Assembly (NCBI GenBank): GCA_013416795.1
Contig: RQSC01000009.1
Location: forward strand, 40,594 to 92,647
DNA from: Prasinococcaceae sp. CCMP 1430
Lineage: Eukaryota; Prasinodermophyta; Palmophyllophyceae; Prasinococcales; Prasinococcaceae
Direction of reading: 5' to 3'
DNA: 52,054 nt
The notes beneath the pieces are model-generated. The model was not told where the DNA came from. It saw nothing but the letters and a program-made list of their open reading frames with translations, and ran no database searches. Positions 28,225-37,983 of this stretch are shown in pieces. Within the stretch, counting starts at the first letter, position 1; every line of letters begins with the position of its first letter. The position numbers and the translations under genes are program-made.

Positions 28225-30597
28225 TCAGGGTGCCTCTCGCTGCGCCTCCCGTTGCATGTCGCGCGGCGTGTCGCGCGGCGTGGTCCTCGCTGAGAGTGAC
28301 AATATCGACTCATCCGACGAGGTGCGCGCCATGCCCTTGCGGATGTTCTCCGCGCGCTGATCTTCGGAGCGCACACCCGAGGCCTCATAGGACACGCGGC
28401 AGGCATCCAAAGGGCGCATCTCGGGCGCCATCGCGGGTTGCCACGGACGCACTCGCCCGATGCGCTTCAAGAAGCTAGGCATGCCCTTCGCGACCTTTCC
28501 GGCAGTCGTCAAGGGTGTCACGGGTGCGTTCGGGCTGGCCTCTGTCTTCTCCGTGCTGCGAACGCTCTGCGCCGTCCCCGGCGCTGGCGTGGCGGATGCC
28601 CGTGAGTCTTCGGCGTCATCAGTGGTGGCCGCGCGCCCCGATCCGCTCGCAACCGCGCCTGTGGGGCCATCTGAATCGCTGCGATAGCTCGTGAATACGT
28701 CCATAGCGTCCTGCTTGCGTGCATCCGAGAAGAGTGCGCGCAGGTAGCGCCTGCTGGCCGTGACGACGTCCACGAGCATGCCGCCCATCGTGCGGCGGCC
28801 GTAACGGGTCACGTCTCTCTTGAAGGCCTTCGTGCCCGCGTAGTGTTGCGCGATGCGGTCGCCGTGGTCGCTCCACAGGCAGCGAAAGCGCGTCTCAGAG
28901 TCGGCATCCAACTTGACACCGCCGCACAAGTCCTCAATCATGGCGAATGCCAGCGTCTGCTGCGCGACGTTGGTGCGATCGAGCGAGTCCATGCAGTTGA
29001 CGCGGAACACGCCGTGCTGTATGCGGGTCACCTCGCGCACAGCAGACGTGCTGTGGTCAAGCTCCCCGCCCCCTCCGTGCGGCGCCCGCACTTCCTCGTA
29101 CCACCCTATTTCCTCGCGCGCACCACACAGCAACTCCCGTAGCTCCGCAAGGCCGGCATTGAGCTTGGGGCCCTTGCAGTGCTGGTGGTAATCAAAGTCC
29201 ACGAGACGCACAGCGTCCTCCTCAGCTTCGGGCGCGCCGACGTTCGCGCTTGAAGGTGAGCCTGTTGCCGCCCGCATCCCTCCCGCCCGGAGCATCGCCA
29301 CCTCCCTCTTGTACTTTGCGACGACCTTATCGTAGCCCTCCGCGATGACGCGCTCGGCAGCGCGACCTTTCTCGCTGATGAGGCTCACCGCGACCAACGG
29401 CGTGCCGTATATGGCTGTGAGGCGCGAGAGGTGGAGTGCACCGTAGTCGGCCGATCGCTCCACTGGCGCTGTGGCTACGAAGGGTGTGTAGCGCAGCCAG
29501 GGTGTCTGCGTCCACACCATCGGAGCGCTGCCGCGTGTCATCACCAGTGAGGCGAGGCGCTGGCGGCGGTGGGTGCCGTCGCCGCCGCCGTCGGCGTGGG
29601 CAATGCTGCGCCGCACCCACACGCGCATCTCAGACTCCACGAAATTGGCGGCGGAGCCCTTGCCGTCGACGCCGCGCCGGTGGAATCGTGTGCCGGGGCG
29701 CGCCGCGCTCGTGCGTGCTAACAGCTCCACGTCGAGTTCCGTGCGCCCGTCGGCTGATCGCAGCCGCAGCGCGTCTCCAGCGAAGCCCACGATGACGCGC
29801 ACACACGCCGCGTGCGCCGCGGCAGCAGCGCCCGCGGCTGAGAGCATCGCCGCGTTCCACACTACCAGCGGGCGCTCGCCGCTCGAGGTCAGGTCTTCGG
29901 CGCAGGCGAGCGACCATTTCGCCTCGCGCTCCTTCTGCTGGTGCTGCCGCGGGTCCCGCGGAGTCACCGGCGCCTTCCCCGCGTCCAGACGGCCGCGCAT
30001 GACGCGGCGCGTCTGGAGCGCTGATGTGATGTCGGCTTGTCTACTGTACAGCATGCCCCGCATCGAGCTCGGTAGCGATCGCAGCATCACAAGCAGCCTC
30101 TCTTGGTCCTTGGCGCACACGGCGGGCGACGGGCGCAGCGTCACCGTACAGAGCTGCGTGACACGCCATACGTGGCCGGCGGAGACGCCGGCCACTCGCC
30201 GCGCCTCAGTGGCCAAGACGAGGTGCTCACCCCCAACGATGCGCGCGACGCCGAGCACGGCCGCACAGTGACACACGATGTGCGGGCTGCCGCGGCCTGC
30301 CGCGGCGACCACGGCCTCGCGCGCAGCCGGCGCAGGAAGTGCGCGCGCGGGCGCGCCCGGGGCAAAGAGCAGCGCGTCATCCTCGCCGGCGTCCGCCTCG
30401 GCCGCATCGCGGCGCGCGGCTCGCGCCGATCCTTCCCGCAAGGCCGCGGGCACGACGGCAACCACTGCGTCGCCACCCTCCCGCACCGCACGCAGTGCAA
30501 TCCACCGTGGCCCGTCCTCGACGCTGCCGGTCGCCGAGCTGGCGTCCGCGTCCGCGCCACCTGGTGCGACGCGTCCGCGCGACAGGCAGCACCGCAT
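28225..30597 (-). CDS. SAC-domain phosphoinositide phosphatase
   Basis: Single exon, 790 residues, ATG at 30597. The SAC domain spans about residues 90-640: IVGGEHLVLAT, an inserted Gly/Ala region, VWTQTPWLRYTP, and the catalytic loop RVNCMDSLDRTN with Cys535 (CX5R-T). After it come LWSDHGDRIAQHYAGTKAFKRDVTRYGRRT, typical of Sac1/Sac2-type enzymes. The C-terminal ~150 residues are Ser/Ala-rich with a basic patch and no clear membrane helices, unlike Sac1. It should remove phosphate from PI4P or related lipids. The N-terminal region is Ala-rich and less conserved. Confidence 0.93.
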   Translation of the reverse strand: MRCCLSRGRVAPGGADADASSATGSVEDGPRWIALRAVREGGDAVVAVVPAALREGSARAARRDAAEADAGEDDALLFAPGAPARALPAPAAREAVVAAAGRGSPHIVCHCAAVLGVARIVGGEHLVLATEARRVAGVSAGHVWRVTQLCTVTLRPSPAVCAKDQERLLVMLRSLPSSMRGMLYSRQADITSALQTRRVMRGRLDAGKAPVTPRDPRQHQQKEREAKWSLACAEDLTSSGERPLVVWNAAMLSAAGAAAAAHAACVRVIVGFAGDALRLRSADGRTELDVELLARTSAARPGTRFHRRGVDGKGSAANFVESEMRVWVRRSIAHADGGGDGTHRRQRLASLVMTRGSAPMVWTQTPWLRYTPFVATAPVERSADYGALHLSRLTAIYGTPLVAVSLISEKGRAAERVIAEGYDKVVAKYKREVAMLRAGGMRAATGSPSSANVGAPEAEEDAVRLVDFDYHQHCKGPKLNAGLAELRELLCGAREEIGWYEEVRAPHGGGGELDHSTSAVREVTRIQHGVFRVNCMDSLDRTNVAQQTLAFAMIEDLCGGVKLDADSETRFRCLWSDHGDRIAQHYAGTKAFKRDVTRYGRRTMGGMLVDVVTASRRYLRALFSDARKQDAMDVFTSYRSDSDGPTGAVASGSGRAATTDDAEDSRASATPAPGTAQSVRSTEKTEASPNAPVTPLTTAGKVAKGMPSFLKRIGRVRPWQPAMAPEMRPLDACRVSYEASGVRSEDQRAENIRKGMARTSSDESILSLSARTTPRDTPRDMQREAQREAP

Positions 30598-30668
30598 TCT
30601 GCGCGATGCGGCACGGGTGCCCCGCGCCCCCGACGAGAGCCCCGCCGCCGCGCCGCCCCCGCCGCCCT

Positions 30669-32349
30669 TCCCCCCCCCCCTTCCCCCCCCTTCTCGCCCA
30701 CCTCGCCTGCAATCTGCGTTTCGACTGAGCGCTGCGCGCGCCCAGTGGCGCCCCCGCCCGCGGAGGCGGGGGGCGGGGACGCCGGTACCGCCGACGCCGG
30801 CGCCCCTGGCTAGGGCCCAGCCAGCGGCGCCGCTGCGGGGCGCGAATCGGATCGGGGAACCGTCCGTCGTACGGACAGGTTCGAAACGTGTGCGCGCGCG
30901 AATGGCGGGAAGGGACGTTCCGGACTTTTTACCTTTACAGTAGTACTACCGTCGGTACGTACAGTGCTGCGTCACGCACGACACCTCCGCCCTGCTCCAT
31001 GATCAGTGTCGGGAAAACCTCCAGTCGGCCCTGAGTCGGGCGTGCGGTACCGGAGGGTCGAGCACGACGATAATGGCAGCGAATGGAAGGGGCTCTGTTC
31101 CCCATGCGTCACTCGGTGTCGTCCTTGGCGCACTTTGCGGAGGTGGCAAGGCGGTCGAGCGTCTGCGCAGTGGCCTTGTACGGAGCTACAGCTGGATACT
31201 TCTCCTCAAGCGCTTTCAGGCGCGAGTCGATAGAGATCTGTGTCCGCTCGCGCAGAGATGGGCACAGTCGGGGCGCAGCCAAGTCTGTCAGCTCGGCGCG
31301 TACATACTCGCGCGCGACAGACTCAGAACCGAGAAAAAGCGCTGGCCTCGGGCCGCTGGCTGGACGTCACGCGCGCGGAGGCCGGCTGCTAGCACTTACG
31401 ATGCGGTGCATCTCTTCGTGAACATTGTCGTGCGGGCACGGAGCACCCTCGGACCCGTTGGTTGCCGCGGGCAGCTCCCCATCAATCTCGTCGCGGATGG
31501 CCTGGAGCTGTGCCGCGGCGTTGCTCACGTCGCAGCGGCGGACGCACCCTTCCTCGGCGCGCGCGAGCAAGCGCTCGATCTCCAAGAGCTTGCGCACCCG
31601 CTCGCCCGCGGGCTCGCCCGCGGCCTCGGCCGGTGCCACCGCCGGCACAGCCGCCATGCGCCTCCCAATTTTTGTGGCGCCCGCCCGCGCACTGTACAGC
31701 AGCCCCCCCAAGGCTCCGCTGCGCACCACCTCCTGGCGCCCCCGTCCACGGCGGCGCTGCGCCGCGCGCGCGCGCGCGCGCTCGGGGCCACGCGGAGGGC
31801 GCGCGGTGTGGCGCGGCAGCCACCTCCCGCGGGCAGCGATGCCTCCCTCGCCGCAGCTCCGCGGGCCGCCTCTGTCAACCCGTTGGAGGACGCCCTGCCC
31901 GCACTGCGCAGCACGCGACGGGAGTCGCTTCCCGACGGCGACACAACGTTGTCATCAATGTCTAAAAAAATATCAAATGTACCAACGGGAAAGTGCATGC
32001 GGCAGCCGCCGAGCGCCTCGCGCGCAGAGTCAGCGCCGCCGCGCTGCAGCTGCGGGCAGCGTCTCAACCCAAACCTCCCCTCTGTGGATTCGGGAATATC
32101 GAATGTATTTGTATTTCAAGTACAGAACCTAAATAGAATAAACCCTATATTTTGCGGGTGTTGGCGTCCGATGGTCAGGCAGGTCGCCGCAGCGCGCGCG
32201 CTGATTTTTAAAAGTCTCCCGTGGTTTAATGTGATATGAGACGGAATATGACATATCGGACGGTCCCAGCGCGCGCGCGCCGCCCCCTCGGCCCCTCGGC
32301 GGTTACGCGTGCGGGCGCCGCGGCCACACCGCGCGGTCCTCGCGGGTGT
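30669..32349. repeat. 1.7-kb duplicated block, copy 1
   Basis: Sequence from a C11-TT-C8 tract through TTTAATGTGATATGAGACG to CGCGGGTGT recurs at 33302-35042, identical by eye except for a 60-bp indel. It contains one small two-exon gene on the minus strand. The right boundary of the identity falls inside the end of the kelch frame. Confidence 0.93.
31109..31657 (-). CDS. Unrecognised small protein, copy 1
   Basis: Exons 31657-31400 and 31321-31109 with a 78-nt intron (GTAAGT...TGAG), phase 0, giving at least 156 residues. Exon 1 is helical (GERVRKLLEIERLLARAEEGCVRRCDVSN...QLQAIRDEI) and ends PHDNVHEEMHRI. Exon 2 continues SVAREYVRAELTDLAAPRLCP...LKALEEKYP and ends KCAKDDTE. The frame stays open upstream of the ATG through GGLLYSARAGATKIGRR to a possible acceptor, so the true start may be earlier. 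I recognise no family. The encoded sequence is the same in the second copy. Confidence 0.6.
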
Positions 32350-33300
32350 GGGCCGCGGCCGGCCCCCCCCCGTGTCCCCGGGGAGCGCGGGGGAGGGACA
32401 AGGCAAAGGGAGAGGCCACGCGGCCAGGCGGCATGTACCGCTGGATGGTCTCCTCCGCCACCGCATCCATCCTCGCACCGACCGACCACGTCTGCTGCTC
32501 GGGCGAGTACTTGGTCATGGGGCACAGGCTGCTCGGATCGGTGGCCGCCATGCCACCGACCGTGTACACCACGCCGCGCAGGCGCGCGCTGGCGCCGTAC
32601 GAGCGGCTCGAGCCCATGTCCGGCAGCTCGGTCCAGCTCGAGGGCATGCGCAGGTCGAGGCACTCGACCTTGCTAATGGGCTGGGTGCCGTCAAATCCGC
32701 CCGCGACAATGATCGCATCCTCGCCCGTGACGCCGGCGCTGCCGGGAAGGAGCGAAGATGCGCAGGTGTGCCCTCCGCGCTTGAACAGCAGCGGCGGGCC
32801 GGGCTGCCACTTGCCGACGCGGGGATCCAAGAACTCGCATGTGTTGAGGTAGCGCTTGCCGTCGAAGCCGGCCAAGGCCCACACACATCCGCGCGAGGCG
32901 ACCATGCTGCTAGCGAAGCGTGTCTCACTCATGTTGCTGGCCCACACCCACTCAGCCGCCCCCGGTTGCAGGACCTCACAGGACGACAGCAGCTGAGTTT
33001 TTTTGGAGCCGCCACCGGCGGCCACGATGGTGCCATCGTCGAGAGCGGCTGCAACGCCGGAAAATCGAGTGTCAAGCAATGATGGCGCCTCCACCCACAC
33101 GTTGTTGATCATATCATAGCGCTCGACCGAGTTGTACCACCTCATTTTCTTGCCGCCGCCGATCGCGTAGACGCCCAGCCCGTTGCGCGCGTTCACAAGT
33201 CCAAAATTCGAGCGCTCGAACGCCATCGGGGCGACCTCCTCGGCGAATCCAGTCGATGGGTCAACAATAGCAACCTTGTTGGTTGTCCCGTGCTTGGTAA
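32303..33300 (-). CDS. Kelch-repeat protein, truncated at the gap
   Basis: About 332 residues are visible, running off the N at 33301. Kelch blades repeat the GG...Y/W pattern: VYAIGGGKKMRWYNSVERYDMINNVWVEAP, TIVAAGGGSKK, VWALAGFDGKRYLNTCEFLDPRVGKWQP, IIVAGGFDGTQPISKVECLDLRMPSSW and VVYTVGGMAATDP. Kelch propellers bind protein partners; no BTB or F-box is visible because the start is missing. The last ~15 codons lie inside the duplicated block, so the true C-terminus may differ. Confidence 0.85.
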
Positions 33301-33301
33301 N
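33301..33301. other. Single N: assembly join
   Basis: The only ambiguous base in the window. It separates the truncated kelch frame from the start of the second block copy, as expected where two contigs were abutted. Confidence 0.9.
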
Positions 33302-33741
33302 TCCCCCCCCCCCTTCCCCCCCCTTCTCGCCCACCTCGCCTGCAATCTGCGTTTCGACTGAGCGCTGCGCGCGCCCAGTGGCGCCCCCGCCCGCGGAGGC
33401 GGGGGGCGGGGACGCCGGTACCGCCGACGCCGGCGCCCCTGGCTAGGGCCCAGCCAGCGGCGCCGCTGCGGGGCGCGAATCGGATCGGGGAACCGTCCGT
33501 CGTACGGACAGGTTCGAAACGTGTGCGCGCGCGAATGGCGGGAAGGGACGTTCCGGACTTTTTACCTTTACAGTAGTACTACCGTCGGTACGTACAGTGC
33601 TGCGTCACGCACGACACCTCCGCCCTGCTCCATGATCAGTGTCGGGAAAACCTCCAGTCGGCCCTGAGTCGGGCGTGCGGTACCGGAGGGTCGAGCACGA
33701 CGATAATGGCAGCGAATGGAAGGGGCTCTGTTCCCCATGCG

Positions 33742-34290
33742 TCACTCGGTGTCGTCCTTGGCGCACTTTGCGGAGGTGGCAAGGCGGTCGAGCGTCTGCG
33801 CAGTGGCCTTGTACGGAGCTACAGCTGGATACTTCTCCTCAAGCGCTTTCAGGCGCGAGTCGATAGAGATCTGTGTCCGCTCGCGCAGAGATGGGCACAG
33901 TCGGGGCGCAGCCAAGTCTGTCAGCTCGGCGCGTACATACTCGCGCGCGACAGACTCAGAACCGAGAAAAAGCGCTGGCCTCGGGCCGCTGGCTGGACGT
34001 CACGCGCGCGGAGGCCGGCTGCTAGCACTTACGATGCGGTGCATCTCTTCGTGAACATTGTCGTGCGGGCACGGAGCACCCTCGGACCCGTTGGTTGCCG
34101 CGGGCAGCTCCCCATCAATCTCGTCGCGGATGGCCTGGAGCTGTGCCGCGGCGTTGCTCACGTCGCAGCGGCGGACGCACCCTTCCTCGGCGCGCGCGAG
34201 CAAGCGCTCGATCTCCAAGAGCTTGCGCACCCGCTCGCCCGCGGGCTCGCCCGCGGCCTCGGCCGGTGCCACCGCCGGCACAGCCGCCAT
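33742..34290 (-). CDS. Unrecognised small protein, copy 2
   Basis: Same two-exon structure as copy 1 (34290-34033 and 33954-33742, intron GTAAGT...TGAG) with the same encoded residues as far as I compared. If the block is an assembly artefact, this is the same gene counted twice. Confidence 0.6.
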
Positions 34291-34416
34291 GCGCCTCCCA
34301 ATTTTTGTGGCGCCCGCCCGCGCACTGTACAGCAGCCCCCCCAAGGCTCCGCTGCGCACCACCTCCTGGCGCCCCCGTCCACGGCGGCGCTGCGCCGCGC
34401 GCGCGCGCGCGCGCTC

Positions 34417-34476
34417 GGCGGACACGCGCCTTGACGTCTATGCCGCTGACGTGGCCAAACGCGCGCGCGCGCGCTC
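34417..34476. other. 60-bp insertion specific to block copy 2
   Basis: Contains GACACGCGCCTTGACGTC and GCTGACGTGGCCAAAC inside a GCGCGC run. Copy 1 has only the GC run, so slippage or deletion between the flanking GC runs explains the difference. Exact borders are ambiguous because of the repeats. Confidence 0.8.
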
Positions 34477-35047
34477 GGGGCCACGCGGAGGGCGCGCGGT
34501 GTGGCGCGGCAGCCACCTCCCGCGGGCAGCGATGCCTCCCTCGCCGCAGCTCCGCGGGCCGCCTCTGTCAACCCGTTGGAGGACGCCCTGCCCGCACTGC
34601 GCAGCACGCGACGGGAGTCGCTTCCCGACGGCGACACAACGTTGTCATCAATGTCTAAAAAAATATCAAATGTACCAACGGGAAAGTGCATGCGGCAGCC
34701 GCCGAGCGCCTCGCGCGCAGAGTCAGCGCCGCCGCGCTGCAGCTGCGGGCAGCGTCTCAACCCAAACCTCCCCTCTGTGGATTCGGGAATATCGAATGTA
34801 TTTGTATTTCAAGTACAGAACCTAAATAGAATAAACCCTATATTTTGCGGGTGTTGGCGTCCGATGGTCAGGCAGGTCGCCGCAGCGCGCGCGCTGATTT
34901 TTAAAAGTCTCCCGTGGTTTAATGTGATATGAGACGGAATATGACATATCGGACGGTCCCAGCGCGCGCGCGCCGCCCCCTCGGCCCCTCGGCGGTTACG
35001 CGTGCGGGCGCCGCGGCCACACCGCGCGGTCCTCGCGGGTGTAGGGG

Positions 35048-35827
35048 GTGGCGGCGAAGGCGGGGGCGGCAGCGGCGGAGGATGCCGCGCCGAAGCGCGT
35101 GCTCGTCGCCGGGGCGACCGGCGCGACGGGCCGCCTCGTCGTGAAGGAGCTGGCAGCGCAGGGCTACGACGTAGTGGCGGGCATCCGCTCGGAGGAGAAG
35201 GCGCGCGACACGGGCGTCGCCGCATTGGCGAACGAGCTGACCCAGCTCGACGTGACCAACGCGCCCGACGCCATCGCCGCGGGGCTGCCAAAGGGCATTG
35301 ACGCGATCGTGTGCGCGACCGGCTTCGTCCCCGGCAACCCTTTCAAGATGGGCGCAGCGGCGCACGCGGTTGACAACGTGGGGACCCGCAACCTGATCGC
35401 GGCTGCTTCCCTCGCGGGTATCGACCGCTTCGTTCTCGTCAGCTCGATCCTCACCAACGGCCGCGCGATTGGCCAAGAGAAGTCGCCAGGCTTTGTCATT
35501 ACCAATGCCTTCGGCGGCGTGCTCGACGAGAAGCTGGAGGCGGAAAACGCGCTGCGCGCCAGCGGCCTCAGCTACACCATCGTGAGGCCTGGAGGCCTCA
35601 AGGACGAGGTCACCTCGCCGGACGTCATCGTCGCTGAGGAGGACTCGCTGTACAGCGGTGAGGTGTCGCGCGCCAACGTGGCTGCAGTGTGCGTCGAGGC
35701 GCTCGGTGCCACTTCAAGTGTCAACAGCACTGTCGAGGTTGTTGAGTTTGGCACGTGCCTCGACAATCAGTGCCCGGGCGCCGAGGGCAAGACGGGCTCG
35801 CAAGACCGCGCGCAGTGGTTCGCGTAG
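35048..35827 (+). CDS. Atypical short-chain dehydrogenase (NmrA/TIC62-like)
   Basis: 259 codons ending at 35827. NADP-binding loop VLVAGATGATGRLV, then VVAGIRSEEKA, LDVTN, DAIVCATG, VDNVGTRNLIAAA, FVLVSSI, LSYTIVRPGGL, and SRANVAAVCVEAL near the end. This is the pattern of the plastid NAD(P)-binding proteins related to TIC62. It has no YxxxK catalytic pair of classic SDRs, which is normal for the group. The frame starts with GTG next to the block boundary, and the expected transit-peptide exon is not seen; it may lie in the block or have been lost at the contig join. Confidence 0.88.
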   Translation: MAAKAGAAAAEDAAPKRVLVAGATGATGRLVVKELAAQGYDVVAGIRSEEKARDTGVAALANELTQLDVTNAPDAIAAGLPKGIDAIVCATGFVPGNPFKMGAAAHAVDNVGTRNLIAAASLAGIDRFVLVSSILTNGRAIGQEKSPGFVITNAFGGVLDEKLEAENALRASGLSYTIVRPGGLKDEVTSPDVIVAEEDSLYSGEVSRANVAAVCVEALGATSSVNSTVEVVEFGTCLDNQCPGAEGKTGSQDRAQWFA

Positions 35828-36120
35828 AACGTCGGCATGCGCGCAGACACGCGCCCAACGCCACGATAGAGTACTCTCCTTGCACGCATTCAATGCGCCC
35901 GGCGCGCGCGCGCGCACGTGCAGCGCGCGCTATCGTGTGCATCCGCGTGGGCGCGCGGATGCCTCGTCACGCGCGCGCAACGCATGTCTTTCACCGCGGC
36001 CGCGCACACTTCGGCAGCCTCGCGAGGCGCGGTGATAGAGTGTGCCACACATACGTGCGGCCATTACGTGTCGCCGGCGCGGCGTTCGTATGCAAGAGGC
36101 GGCATCCCCAGCCGCCGCCG
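35828..36120. other. Intergenic region between convergent genes
   Basis: About 290 bp. No gene and no clear TGTACTGTAC motif; GC-rich with a CGCGCGCG run near 35903-35915. Confidence 0.4.
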
Positions 36121-36982
36121 TCAGAGGGAGTTTCTCGGCGAGGTCGTTAGTAGGTCTAGGTTGTCTATTGAGATGGACCGCGTGGGCGTCGTCTGTCGCG
36201 TGATCACCGTCGGTGGATTGTACGGCGTGCTCGGGCCATCGCCGCCGTCTCCACCGTCGGCGCCGCCCCCGATACCACCTCCACCCCCGCCAACGACGAC
36301 GCTGGTGGTCCCGCGGCTCGCGCTCCTTCTGCTTTGCGTGGTGTGGGGGTTGGAAGACGAGAGGCCGGCCTTGGCCGCGCCCTTGCCTGCGGCAGAGCCG
36401 CTGACCGCGCCAAGCGCGCCGGTGCTCATCTGACCGAGCTTGGCGACCGGGCGCGCGGCGACGGGCGCATCGCGCGCGTGCGTGCGCTGCCGCTGGCGAC
36501 CGGCAGTATTGTCGATCGACTGCCCCACCCTGCCCGTGCCCGTGCCCGCCCCCGCGCCGGCACCCGCGTCGGCCACGGCCTCTATGCTGCTGTGCCCTTC
36601 CGGGGTGCCCTCTTTGTCAGCGCCGCCCGCCGCGCCACCGCCGCGGTCACTGGTGCCCGCGCCCGCGTTCGTATCGGCCGCGAGCGCGTCCGAGCCGCCG
36701 TGAGGCGCGCCATGCTCGGGCGAGCCGTCCCTGCTGCCATGGCTCGCTACGCCATCCTCCTGGCCCTTTGAGGCGCGGTTGGCGTAGCGCCACTGCGAGC
36801 GCGCCGTCGCGTTCGCGGGCAGGCGCGCGCCGCGCGCTCGCGCGCGTCAGCGTCTATCCACCCGCCTGCCACAGCGCGCCAAGTGGCGCGCGCGCACTCA
36901 CCGTCGCCACCCCAGACGCCGCCGCGCTGCCACCGACGACGCCGACCCACAGCACGAACCGCAGGAGGCCAACCAAGGGCAT
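36121..36982 (-). CDS. Secreted Gly/Ser-rich low-complexity protein
   Basis: Proposed exons 36982-36902 and 36792-36121, phase 0, giving 250 residues. Exon 1 reads MPLVGLLRFVLWVGVVGGSAAASGVAT, a good signal peptide, followed by a strong donor GTGAGT. The acceptor CTCGCAG leads into WRYANRASKGQEDGVA. The rest is Gly/Ser/Ala-rich (GGGGGGIGGGADGGDGGDG), ending in a Thr/Ser-rich tail. No domain is recognised. Exon 1 is antisense to the YebC 5' end, and the two ATGs share one CATG. The coherent frame across the splice supports the model, but low-complexity sequence makes this less sure than other genes. Confidence 0.55.
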
Positions 36983-37941
36983 GACTCGGCGCCCGCGCCC
37001 CCCTCGAAAGTCGCGCGCGCGGCGGGCGCCGCCGGCGATGATGGGGCGCAAGGCGGCCAAGGTCGCCAAGACCAAGGGCCGCGAGGACGCCAAGCGGTCC
37101 AAGCTGTACGGGAAGTACGGCAAGCTGCTGGTAAACGCCGTGAAGAAGGGCGGCGGCTCCGACCCGGTGGCCAATGCCATGCTGCGCGACGTGATCAAGC
37201 AGGCGCAGGCCGCGAGCGTGCCGCGCGACCTCATCGAGCGCAACCTGAAGAAGGCGGAGTCCAAGGACCAGGCGGATTTCGTCGACGTCACCTACGAGGC
37301 GTACGGCGCGGGCGGCTGCGGCATGGTGATCAGCGCGTCCACGGACAACACCAACAGGGCCAACGAGCAGGTGCAAACCGCCGTCAAGAAGGCGGGCGGA
37401 AAGATGGCCGAGAGCGGCAGCGTGCTCTTCAACTTCAAGAGGGCGGGCGTGCTGGTGCTCGCCGATGAGGGCGCGGACGCGGAGGACGACGATCTCGTCA
37501 TGACCGTCCTCGAGGCAGGCGGGGAGGACGTGCTCCCGGGCGCGCCCGCGGATGACGATGGGGAGGGCGGCAGCGCGCCCCGCGTCACGTGCGAGGCGGA
37601 GGACTTCGCCAGCGTACGCGACGCGCTCGTGGACGCCGGGGTAGAGCTCGACCTGTCGGAGAGCGGCCTCGAATACATGCCGCTCGCGGACGTCGAGGTG
37701 GGAGACGACGACGCAGCAATCAACGACGCCATCATCGAGCGCCTGCTCGACTGCGACGGTGCGCACGCGCGCGAGCGAGCGTGCGCGAATGTGCAGCGCC
37801 CGCGCGCGGCGTCCCGCGAGCGCGCGCGATCGCTGGCTGGCGCCGCCCGCGCTCGCTGACCCCGCCGAAACGTCCCCCCGCGCGCGGGCGCTCGCGCCGT
37901 CGCGCTCAGATGTGGACGCCGTGGCGTGCAACATGGCCTAG
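36981..37941 (+). CDS. yebC: YebC/TACO1-family protein (DUF28)
   Basis: Exons 36981-37758 and 37910-37941; intron GTGCGC...CTCAG splits an Asp codon and restores the family end LLDCDDVDAVACNMA. Family blocks: MMGRKAAKVAKTKGREDAKRSKLYGKYGK, NAMLRDVIKQAQAASVPRDLIERNLKKA, VTYEAYGAGGCGMVIS, DNTNRANEQVQTAVKKAGGKMAESGSV, and LEAGGEDV. The start could be 36981 (a short Arg-rich presequence fitting an organelle signal) or the Met pair near 37038. YebC proteins aid translation of difficult stretches such as polyproline, or act as regulators; mitochondrial TACO1 is the animal form. Organelle targeting is inferred. Confidence 0.92.
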
Positions 37942-37983
37942 CGCGTGCCGCTCCGCAGTGTGTGTAATCTGAGCGCGGCGCGC

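Larger units (their letters stand above)
33302..35042. repeat. 1.7-kb duplicated block, copy 2
   Basis: Same sequence as 30669-32349 plus a 60-bp insert. It starts directly after the N and ends just before the SDR frame. Flanks on both sides differ from copy 1. Confidence 0.93.

Noticed and set aside
30041..30050. CTACTGTACA inside the SAC gene as a 3'-end signal
   Set aside because: It lies in well-conserved coding sequence, so it is most likely a chance occurrence; it limits how strongly the TGTAC motif can be interpreted.
31525..32067. Minus-strand frame MHFPVGTFDIFLDIDDNVV as an extra first exon of the small duplicated gene
   Set aside because: No donor/acceptor pair joins it convincingly to the exon at 31657-31400, and most of it is Arg/Ala-rich shadow.
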